Shown here: in pieces, positions 1-5,585 of the stretch
Layout of the letters: every line of letters starts with the position of its first letter
Numbering within the stretch: position 1 is the first letter of the stretch
Assembly (NCBI GenBank): GCA_964545895.1
Contig: CAZJHS010000113.1
Location: 1-8,240 of the forward strand
Direction of reading: 5' to 3'
Source of the DNA: UBA6183 sp964545895
GTDB taxonomy: Bacteria; Bacteroidota; Bacteroidia; UKL13-3
Length of the DNA: 8,240 bases
Notes under the pieces: model-generated
The model's database searches: none
The model's input: only the letters and a program-made list of their open reading frames with translations
What the model was told of the DNA's origin: nothing
Position numbers and translations under genes: made by a program

Positions 1-658
1 CAATACTATTGTAAGCCAATAAGTAGTGCGATTTTAAGGTTAAAAAATCAAGTTCTTCTTTTTGGGCAATCTCGGGGAAATCTCTTACCACATTTTGTAG
101 AGCTACAATTGCACTTTTGTACTCGCCAATATTGTAATATAACTTAGCGCCTTTGTATGCTTTCATGGCAAGTTTAGCGCGCAGTTTATCAAGTAATGTA
201 TTGCACTCGCTTACGTATTTGCTATCAGGGTAAACACTTACAAAAAGTTTAATAGCCTCGGCAGCTTTATAGGTATCGGTTTGATCCAAGTAAAAGTTTT
301 GCGACTCTAAAAACTGGCAATATGCGTTCATATACAAACACTCTTCGGCCCATTGCCCCGTTGGGAAATTTTCGAAGTATGATTTAAACTGATAACCAGC
401 CAACGGATAATTGCGTAACCCAAAGTTACAATAAGCACTGTAAAACATTACTTTTTCGGCCATAGCGGTACCGTTAAAGTTATCTTGCAATTGCTCAAAC
501 AATACCGAAGCACGGTAGTAATCCTTTTTGTTGTAATAGGCTTGCGCCACTTCCAGCTTTTTATTAATATCAGGATTCTTTAATGCCTGCTGATATTTGC
601 TGCAACTAGCCAACAAAATGATGCTTAAAATATATATACTTACTAGGCGAAACTTCAT
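1..658 (-). CDS. bamD: BamD, outer-membrane assembly lipoprotein (partial, C-terminus missing)
   Basis: Partial gene: 219 codons are visible from the ATG at 656-658, and the frame stays open to the left edge. BamD is a periplasmic lipoprotein of the BAM complex that works with BamA to insert beta-barrel proteins into the outer membrane. The N-terminus is a lipoprotein signal: Lys2 and Arg4, a hydrophobic stretch, then a lipobox L-A-S-C with lipidated Cys19. After it comes SKYQQALKNPDINKKLEVAQ and a chain of TPR-like helices with repeated YY/Y-A patterns (YYNKKDYYRASVLFEQL, residues about 41-57; YPLAGYQFKSYFENFP, about 84-99), as in other Bacteroidota BamD proteins. E. coli BamD has 245 residues, so only the last few dozen should be missing. 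In many Bacteroidota the next genes are an RNA polymerase omega-like gene and coaBC, so those may lie just outside. Family assignment is strong; orthology is inferred from motif and architecture only. Confidence 0.92.
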   Translation of the reverse strand, partial: MKFRLVSIYILSIILLASCSKYQQALKNPDINKKLEVAQAYYNKKDYYRASVLFEQLQDNFNGTAMAEKVMFYSAYCNFGLRNYPLAGYQFKSYFENFPTGQWAEECLYMNAYCQFLESQNFYLDQTDTYKAAEAIKLFVSVYPDSKYVSECNTLLDKLRAKLAMKAYKGAKLYYNIGEYKSAIVALQNVVRDFPEIAQKEELDFLTLKSHYLLAYNSI

Positions 659-678
659 GTGTTTTGATGTACTGAACG

Positions 679-709
679 CAAATGTATGGGATTTATTTCT
701 ACTTGTAAA
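679..709 (-). promoter_or_regulatory. Candidate Bacteroidota-type promoter for bamD
   Basis: On the minus strand, TACATTTG (plus-strand 679-686) matches the Bacteroidota -7 consensus TAnnTTTG exactly. A TTTA at 706-709, nineteen bases upstream, is a near match to the -33 TTTG element. Transcription would start near 672, giving a short leader before the bamD ATG at 658. The -33 match is imperfect and no transcript data were used. Confidence 0.5.
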
Positions 710-822
710 GAGGCAAAAGTGCTGTTTTTTAAATTTTTCCTCCTGACAGTTAGTTTGTTATCATCAAAAATGGGTTGTTTTTTTTGTGCTTAAATGGGGG
801 CAGGTTATCTTGCTTACTTACC

Positions 823-1416
823 ATGTTAAAAACACCGTTTTATGCTTTACTTTTTGGGTTGATGCTTTTGTCTGTAAAGGGCTGGGCACAAGTTCCTTTG
901 GAGTTAGATGAAGCGGATTCGGTAACTGCTTTTGCTGACACTATTCACCACAAGCAAGCAACCAAATTTATTAAACCCAAACCTAAAGTAAATACACCCA
1001 AAAGTAGTAAAGGCAATACCCGAATTGATAGTTTAATTGTTTTTGCCGAACAATATTTGGGCGATAGATACCGAAGAGGCGGAACTGGTGCACATGGCTT
1101 TGATTGCAGTGGATATACCATGACCGTTTTTAAACACTTAAACATAAAATTACCTCATACCAGTGCAGGCCAAGGCTTAATTGGCGTGCCTGTTAGCGCG
1201 GCTAATGTGCAAAAAGGCGATTTAATTTTGTTTAGAGGTGGTAATAGAAGGCGCAGCCGTATTGGCCATGTGGGTATTGTAGTGAGCGAAAAAGGCGAGC
1301 CAGTAAGGTTTATACATAGCAGTACCAGCGAAGGAGTTAGGGTTGATAACCTAAGCGCACCTTATTTTAGAAACAGATATGTAAAATCGGTGAGGATACC
1401 TGAGTTGTATCAGTAG
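823..1416 (+). CDS. Secreted NlpC/P60 family peptidoglycan endopeptidase
   Basis: A 197-residue cell-wall hydrolase of the NlpC/P60 (C40) cysteine peptidase family, which typically cuts stem peptides of peptidoglycan in the periplasm. Residues 1-22 form a signal peptide (MLK, hydrophobic core, likely cleavage after GWA before Gln23). Residues 44-64 are a Lys/Pro/Ser-rich linker. The catalytic domain runs from about 68 to 197: the nucleophile Cys95 sits in GFDCSG, the catalytic His149 in RIGHVGIV, and the third polar residue is His165 in FIHSS. I chose the ATG at 823. An in-frame TTG at 775 would add 16 residues ahead of the signal peptide and looks unlikely. There is no second domain (no SH3 or LysM), so this is the small single-domain form common in Bacteroidota. 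It is divergent from bamD across 164 bp with no clear promoter match. Which bond it cuts cannot be read from the sequence. Confidence 0.9.
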   Translation: MLKTPFYALLFGLMLLSVKGWAQVPLELDEADSVTAFADTIHHKQATKFIKPKPKVNTPKSSKGNTRIDSLIVFAEQYLGDRYRRGGTGAHGFDCSGYTMTVFKHLNIKLPHTSAGQGLIGVPVSAANVQKGDLILFRGGNRRRSRIGHVGIVVSEKGEPVRFIHSSTSEGVRVDNLSAPYFRNRYVKSVRIPELYQ

Positions 1417-1436
1417 ATGCTGGAGGAGGGAAGTGG

Positions 1437-1464
1437 ATGTTGAATTTTAAATGTTGAGTGTTTA
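1437..1464. repeat. Degenerate heptamer array A (4 x 7 bp, ATGTTGA-type)
   Basis: Four contiguous 7-base units read ATGTTGA, ATTTTAA, ATGTTGA, GTGTTTA. Units 1 and 3 are identical. The array starts 21 bases after the NlpC/P60 stop codon and is non-coding as far as I can see. Function is unknown; it may be a decayed short tandem repeat. Confidence 0.55.
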
Positions 1465-1488
1465 ATGGGGGGATTTAACCATTAAACA
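1459..1488. repeat. Inverted repeat, 10-bp perfect stem, between NlpC/P60 and zinc-ribbon genes
   Basis: TGTTTAATGG (1459-1468) is the exact reverse complement of CCATTAAACA (1479-1488), with a 10-base loop. It lies 42 bases after the NlpC/P60 stop. The stem is AT-rich and not followed by a T-run, so it is not a textbook intrinsic terminator. It could still stabilise the 3' end of the upstream transcript, or be a binding site. Confidence 0.5.
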
Positions 1489-1512
1489 AGTCAACTAATA
1501 ACCGATATCAAA

Positions 1513-1540
1513 AACTAAGAACTAAAAACTAGGAACTAAA
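1513..1540. repeat. Heptamer array B (4 x 7 bp, AACTARR) abutting a start codon
   Basis: Four in-phase units read AACTAAG, AACTAAA, AACTAGG, AACTAAA; they differ only at the last two positions and the second and fourth are identical. The array ends two bases before the ATG of the zinc-ribbon gene, so it fills the position where a ribosome binding site would lie. Whether it acts in translation, changes copy number, or is inert is unknown. Confidence 0.65.
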
Positions 1541-1542
1541 AA

Positions 1543-1686
1543 ATGCAATTTGGATTTACACAGTGCCCGTATTGTGGCAGCAAAACAGGATTTGTATACG
1601 TGCATGGACATTACCAATGCAAGGTGTGCCACCAAAATGTGATGCCTTGTTGCAGTGGCGAGCAGGAATGTGAGGAAAAGGAATAA
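1543..1686 (+). CDS. 47-residue cysteine-rich zinc-ribbon-like small protein
   Basis: A small ORF starting at ATG 1543 (the in-frame codon at 1537-1539 is a stop, so the frame cannot extend upstream) and ending at TAA 1684-1686. It encodes 47 residues with seven cysteines: CPYC (8 and 11), CKVC (26 and 29), Cys36-Cys37 and Cys43, plus His21, His23 and His30. Two CxxC knuckles 14 residues apart, the first followed by a glycine (CPYCG), fit a zinc ribbon. HGHYQC just before the second knuckle, then PCCSGE and an acidic tail, look constrained rather than random. There is no signal peptide, so it is probably cytosolic. Zinc binding is inferred. The function is unknown; such minimal ribbons can bind nucleic acid or a partner protein. 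Its end converges on the glycosyltransferase operon with only three bases between stop codons, so its transcript probably runs antisense into that operon. Real gene likely, role not recognised. Confidence 0.75.
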   Translation: MQFGFTQCPYCGSKTGFVYVHGHYQCKVCHQNVMPCCSGEQECEEKE

Positions 1687-1689
1687 GTT

Positions 1690-2838
1690 TTACTTTTCAA
1701 ATAAGTTTTGGTACAAGCCTTTTAACGACTCATATTCTGTTTCCCAATTAAAATGCTGTTGAGCAGCCTGTATGTTATTTTGTGCTAAGGTGTTTAAATA
1801 TTCACCAGATTGCATCATCGCTTTTACTGTTTGTGCAATTTCTACAGCCGTATTGCTGCTTACATATAATCCCGTAGCGTAGGTTTCAACCATGTTTTTG
1901 TATAACAAATGCCCCGAGGTAATTACAGGTAAACCAATGTGCATATACTCGTACATTTTACGCGGAAACGATTGGGATACATTAAGGTTATTGCTAACAA
2001 AACTATAGCCTAAATTACAGTTTAACGAGTGTTTAAACCCTTCTTGTACATCCATAAATCCCGGTAAAAATACCTTGTGTTTAATCTGTTCCCAAAACGG
2101 TAATTGCTCAATACTTGTCTTGGTTTGATCGCTGCACCAGCCAATCATATTTAATGAGGCATCAATACCTTGTTTGTTAAGTATGGCAATACTTTCGAGC
2201 ATGGCTGAACAGCAATACAACTCATCAATACTACCCATATAAAAAATGCGTACTTGGTTGTTGCTTACTTGTCGTTGTGTATTTACAAAAGGTTTAAGTA
2301 AAGCTGCTGGTGCAAAGTTGCGCACTAAGGTAAAGGCAGTTTTGGGGTAACGGTATTTGTATACTTTCTCGTACCATTGTTCGGCTAATACCAAACTAAA
2401 ATTACCTGCAGCTAAAGCATCAAACCACAAATAAAGCTTAATAAATAAGCCTTTAAGCGGCAACCAGCTTTTGTCTTTTAAACTTTCGGTTACGTTTTCG
2501 TGCACATCGTACACTACTTTTTTACCTTGTAGTTTAAGTAACCATGCAAATGGAATTAACTCAGGGTCGTGAAAATGGTAAATATCCGCCTGTTCTTGCT
2601 TAGCAAGTTTATATACCTGCCTTGTTGTATACCACAAGCGTTTAAGACGATTAGTTGGCTTGGGCAACCCAATAAGTTTTACTCCATTTTTTACTCCCGT
2701 AAATTTGCCAATTGCAATTAAGGTTACATCAAAATCATGGGCTAACCACTGGCACTCGCGGTAAAACACGCGCGTATCTGTTTGGTTATGTACGCTGCTA
2801 AAATGGCAAACTTTAATATGCTTGGGTGATACACTCAT
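1690..2838 (-). CDS. GT4-family glycosyltransferase with altered donor-binding loop
   Basis: A 382-residue GT-B fold glycosyltransferase, last gene of a four-gene unit. Enzymes of this family move a sugar from a nucleotide donor to a lipid-linked or surface glycan acceptor on the cytosolic side of the membrane. The N-terminal half has the acceptor-domain pattern HFHDPELIPFAWLLK (88-102) followed by VVYDVHEN (108-115), typical of a GT4 branch involved in cell-surface polysaccharide synthesis. The C-terminal half carries FYMGSIDEL (199-207) and PRKMYEYMHIGLPVI (292-306), where Glu297 matches the second Glu of the family's EX7E motif. Two deviations are visible: the Arg/Lys-Gly expected after GSIDEL is replaced by Tyr208-Cys209, and the first Glu of EX7E is absent (Gln289). 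There is no signal peptide or clear membrane span. Its ATG overlaps the preceding stop by four bases (ATGA), suggesting translational coupling. Family is secure; sugar, acceptor and catalytic activity are not known. Confidence 0.88.
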   Translation of the reverse strand: MSVSPKHIKVCHFSSVHNQTDTRVFYRECQWLAHDFDVTLIAIGKFTGVKNGVKLIGLPKPTNRLKRLWYTTRQVYKLAKQEQADIYHFHDPELIPFAWLLKLQGKKVVYDVHENVTESLKDKSWLPLKGLFIKLYLWFDALAAGNFSLVLAEQWYEKVYKYRYPKTAFTLVRNFAPAALLKPFVNTQRQVSNNQVRIFYMGSIDELYCCSAMLESIAILNKQGIDASLNMIGWCSDQTKTSIEQLPFWEQIKHKVFLPGFMDVQEGFKHSLNCNLGYSFVSNNLNVSQSFPRKMYEYMHIGLPVITSGHLLYKNMVETYATGLYVSSNTAVEIAQTVKAMMQSGEYLNTLAQNNIQAAQQHFNWETEYESLKGLYQNLFEK

Positions 2839-3971
2839 TTAACCAAATTAAGCAGTTGGTTGCATAAGTTGGGCCAAGTAAAACGTTGTTTTTCGTGCTC
2901 CATGGCTTGTGCAAATGCTTGTTCTTTTTGTTGGGTGAAGTAATTAAAAATGGCCTGTACAATTTGGTCTTTATCTACCTCGCACACAAAACCTACTTTG
3001 TTGTTAGGCACTAACTCGGCTAAGCCGCCCACGTTGGTTACAATCATGGGTTTATTGTAGTAGTATGCAATTTGTGTTACACCGCTTTGGGTAGCATTTA
3101 AGTAGGGTTGAATCACTACATCGCTGGCACAAAAGTAGGTTGATACTTGATTATTGGGAATAAAATCATCGCACACCATCACCTTGTTTTGCAAGTTTAG
3201 TTTTTCTATTTGTTGCAAGTAAGGTGTTTTATCTTCATAAAACTCGCCCGCAATAATGAGTTTTAAATTTAGGTCTTTAAGTCGTTCATCGGCAAAGGCA
3301 TCAAGCAATAAGCCTAAGCCTTTGTATTTGCGTATAAATCCAAAAAATAATAAGTAGTTGGTGTTGGCATCAAACCCCAATTTTTGTTTAGCCTCGGTTT
3401 TGCTAATGGCTGGGCCAAAAGTATCGTACATGGGGTGTGGCACGTAAACCATCGGTTGCTTTAATTTTAAATCAACCAAATCTTGTTTTACCGATTCGCT
3501 CATGGTTAAAAAACCATCGCATACGGGTAAAAAGTAATTGGTAAAAGCAGCATCAAAAAACTTGCGCTCGTGCGGAATTACATTATCCGTAATGGCTAAA
3601 ATTTTGGTGTGTCCGTTGCTTTTTATTAAGCGTGCAATGGTGCCAAATGCAGGTGCCATAAAGCTCATCCAATACCTAAAAATAACGATATCATACTTGG
3701 CGTGTTTGTATTTTAGGCCAGTGGCAACCCAATTTGCAGGATTTACCGAGTTTATTTCCGAAAATATTTGAAGGTTTTTAGGCGCTTCATCGGTTGATAA
3801 TTGTGTTTTACCCGGAAACAATAGGGAAGGGTACTGCAACGAAAAACTTAAGATATGACACTCGTGGCCAAGCTCATTTAATACTTGAGCTAAGCGTTCG
3901 TTGTAGGTAGCTAAACCACCGCGCAGCGGGTGTGCCGGACCAACAATTAAAATGCGTTTGCTATTACTCAC
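2835..3971 (-). CDS. GT4-family glycosyltransferase
   Basis: A 378-residue GT-B glycosyltransferase and third gene of the unit. The N-terminus ILIVGPAHPLRGGLATYNERL (about 7-27) is the Rossmann strand and Gly-Gly acceptor loop of GT4 enzymes. TDNVIPHERK (128-137) and YVPHP (176-180) mark the middle. The donor loop is intact: FFGFIRKYKGLGLLLDAF (209-226) keeps Arg214 and Lys217-Gly218 that hold the nucleotide-sugar phosphates. The C-terminal signature PYLNATQSGVTQIAYYYNKP (289-308), then IVTNVGGLAELV, fits a branch where the usual first Glu of EX7E is replaced by polar residues. The start is GTG at 3969-3971, chosen because no ATG lies near and the strand-loop motif begins a few residues later. 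This start overlaps the end of the GT2 gene by eight bases. The enzyme is probably cytosolic or peripheral to the inner membrane. Substrates cannot be told from sequence. Confidence 0.9.
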   Translation of the reverse strand: MSNSKRILIVGPAHPLRGGLATYNERLAQVLNELGHECHILSFSLQYPSLLFPGKTQLSTDEAPKNLQIFSEINSVNPANWVATGLKYKHAKYDIVIFRYWMSFMAPAFGTIARLIKSNGHTKILAITDNVIPHERKFFDAAFTNYFLPVCDGFLTMSESVKQDLVDLKLKQPMVYVPHPMYDTFGPAISKTEAKQKLGFDANTNYLLFFGFIRKYKGLGLLLDAFADERLKDLNLKLIIAGEFYEDKTPYLQQIEKLNLQNKVMVCDDFIPNNQVSTYFCASDVVIQPYLNATQSGVTQIAYYYNKPMIVTNVGGLAELVPNNKVGFVCEVDKDQIVQAIFNYFTQQKEQAFAQAMEHEKQRFTWPNLCNQLLNLVK

Positions 3972-4941
3972 CTAATCCTACTTGTTGTTTTATACCATAC
4001 ACGTTGCGCTCGCTAGCATTGCGCGAAATCATTTCGCCTACAAAGCCAGCTAAAAACAATTGTACACCTACAATTAATAATACCAACGAAAGGTAAAATA
4101 GTGGCATTTCTGTAACGCCACGTTGCTCGATAAGTTGGTATGAGTTGTATATTTTTTCGCCAATAAGTACGCAGGTAATGATAAAGCCCGTAAAGAAACT
4201 TAGCGTACCCAATACACCAAAAAAGTGCATAGGTTTTTTACCAAACTTACTTACAAAAAATATGGTTAATAAATCTAAGAAACCATTAACAAAACGCTCT
4301 AAGCCAAACTTGGTAGTACCATATTTGCGTTCGCGGTGTTGCACTACTTTTTCGGTAATTTTACTGTAACCAGCCCACTTGGCAATTACTGGTATGTAGC
4401 GGTGCATTTCGTTATATACCTCAATGTTTTTTACTACCTCGTGGTGATAACTTTTTAAGCCACAGTTAAAATCGTGCAGGTTGTTTATGCCACTCATTTT
4501 ACGGGTAGCCCAGTTAAACAATTTGGTAGGAATAGTTTTGGTAAGTGGGTCGTAACGTTTCTTTTTCCAACCACTTACAATATCGTATCCATCGTTTACA
4601 ATCATGCGGTATAACTCCGGAATTTCATCGGGCGAATCTTGTAAATCGGCATCCATGGTAATAACTACATTACCCATAGTTTTATGAAAGCCTACGTTTA
4701 AAGCAGCACTTTTGCCGTAATTACGCCTAAACTTTATGCCTTTTACGCAGTTGTTTTGCGCATGCAGTTGTTCAATTACCTTCCACGATTTATCGGTACT
4801 GCCATCATCAATCATAATTACCTCGTAGGTAAATTTATGTTCAAGCATTACACGCTCAATCCAACTCATTAATTCGGGTAACGATTCTTCTTCGTTAAAT
4901 AAGGGGATAACAACAGAAATATCTAAAGTAGGTTGTTGCAT
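3964..4941 (-). CDS. Membrane-anchored GT2 glycosyltransferase (GtrB/DPM1/ArnC-like)
   Basis: A 325-residue family 2 glycosyltransferase of the polyprenyl-phosphate type, which moves a sugar from a nucleotide donor onto undecaprenyl phosphate at the inner membrane. The catalytic domain (about 7-230) has ISVVIPLFNEEESLPEL (8-24), MIDDGSTD (43-50), and the metal-binding DAD of MDADLQDSPDEIPEL (96-110). RKYGTTKFG (205-213) corresponds to the RxxGxSK-type acceptor motif of GtrB and DPM1 relatives. Two predicted membrane helices follow, at about 239-260 and 281-303, then a short basic tail; this is the GtrB layout. I chose ATG at 4939-4941. An in-frame TTG at 4945-4947 would add only two residues. 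The start lies six bases after the DUF4199 stop, so the two are almost certainly co-transcribed, and the end overlaps the next gene by eight bases. The sugar (glucose, mannose, GlcNAc, aminoarabinose or other) is not determinable. Confidence 0.92.
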   Translation of the reverse strand: MQQPTLDISVVIPLFNEEESLPELMSWIERVMLEHKFTYEVIMIDDGSTDKSWKVIEQLHAQNNCVKGIKFRRNYGKSAALNVGFHKTMGNVVITMDADLQDSPDEIPELYRMIVNDGYDIVSGWKKKRYDPLTKTIPTKLFNWATRKMSGINNLHDFNCGLKSYHHEVVKNIEVYNEMHRYIPVIAKWAGYSKITEKVVQHRERKYGTTKFGLERFVNGFLDLLTIFFVSKFGKKPMHFFGVLGTLSFFTGFIITCVLIGEKIYNSYQLIEQRGVTEMPLFYLSLVLLIVGVQLFLAGFVGEMISRNASERNVYGIKQQVGLGE

Positions 4942-4947
4942 GTGCAA

Positions 4948-5487
4948 TTAGTCTATGGTTTGAAGTTCTTTTTTCACGAAAATAGAAGCGATAAGCGAGA
5001 AAATTAGCATTTGAAACATAACGCCAAATGCCCCGAAAACAGTCATAATTAATGGGCTGCTAAATTTTTTACTCATGCTCATGGCTAGTTCAATTTCTTC
5101 ATCGCTTTTACCACTTTGTGCCATTTGTTCAGCCTGCATTTCCCACATTTTTGTTAAAAACTCGGGGCTAATGTAAGTAAAGAAAATATAGGTATAAAAG
5201 GCAATGATTAGCGCAGCTGGTATTGATGTTTGCATAGAAAATCCAAGCGCCTTACCGTATGATACATATCCATCTAAGTCTTCGTCTCTACGAATTTTGC
5301 CGGCCATCATTAATATATAAACCGAGGCAATTGCAGTAATTAAAAACTGAAGTACATTGCTTAGTTTAAATTTGCTATCAAACGAGTTTGGCTCAATTAA
5401 GTAAAAACCAAGGTTTATTACTATTGATGCAAATGCTAATATTAATCCGTATTTCATGGCAATTGGCCAACCTGATTTCTTTTCCAT
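4948..5487 (-). CDS. DUF4199 family four-helix membrane protein
   Basis: A 179-residue integral membrane protein resembling the DUF4199 family, which is largely confined to Bacteroidota and has no assigned biochemical role. Four membrane spans are visible: about 12-32, 43-63, 81-105 and 145-171. The second is followed by a charged loop, GKIRRDEDLDGYVSYGKALGFS (63-84), and the Y-G-K-A-L-G start of helix three is typical of the family. Between spans three and four is a soluble helix rich in Met, Glu and Gln (111-141, KMWEMQAEQMAQ then SDEEIELAMSM). I chose ATG at 5485-5487; a TTG nine codons upstream would add MFYLKKIEV and overlap the probable promoter. As first gene of the unit, six bases before the GT2 start, it may help that enzyme, for example as a membrane partner, but this is guilt by association only. 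Confidence 0.8.
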   Translation of the reverse strand: MEKKSGWPIAMKYGLILAFASIVINLGFYLIEPNSFDSKFKLSNVLQFLITAIASVYILMMAGKIRRDEDLDGYVSYGKALGFSMQTSIPAALIIAFYTYIFFTYISPEFLTKMWEMQAEQMAQSGKSDEEIELAMSMSKKFSSPLIMTVFGAFGVMFQMLIFSLIASIFVKKELQTID

Positions 5488-5511
5488 AACTTCTATTTTT
5501 TTCAAATAAAA

Positions 5512-5519
5512 CAAAAATA
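5512..5519 (-). promoter_or_regulatory. Candidate -7 promoter element for the DUF4199-glycosyltransferase unit
   Basis: On the minus strand, TATTTTTG matches the Bacteroidota -7 consensus TAnnTTTG and would place transcription start near 5505, about 18 bases before the ATG at 5487. The best upstream TTG is about 24 bases away, slightly longer than usual spacing, and the region is AT-rich, so a chance match is possible. Confidence 0.33.
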
Positions 5520-5585
5520 TGTGTGATAACGTAAAACGGCTTTCAATTTATATTTAGATTCGCCACATAAAGTTACATCACATCC

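Noticed and set aside
750..757. TTAGTTTG as a -7 promoter element for the NlpC/P60 gene
   Set aside because: It misses the conserved A of TAnnTTTG and has no convincing -33 partner upstream.
945..1145. 66-codon minus-strand ORF inside the NlpC/P60 gene
   Set aside because: It lies wholly antisense to a gene with intact catalytic motifs and shows no recognisable domain.
3538..3771. 77-codon plus-strand ORF opposite the GT4 gene
   Set aside because: It is antisense to a well-supported glycosyltransferase and its composition looks like a shadow frame.
4145..4369. 74-codon plus-strand ORF opposite the GT2 gene
   Set aside because: It overlaps the conserved acceptor motif and the membrane-helix region of GT2; no independent coding signal.
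5522..5582. TGTGAT (5522-5527) and ATCACA (5577-5582), CRP-like half-sites in the divergent promoter gap
   Set aside because: They are 49 bases apart rather than the six of a CRP site, and six-base matches are expected by chance.
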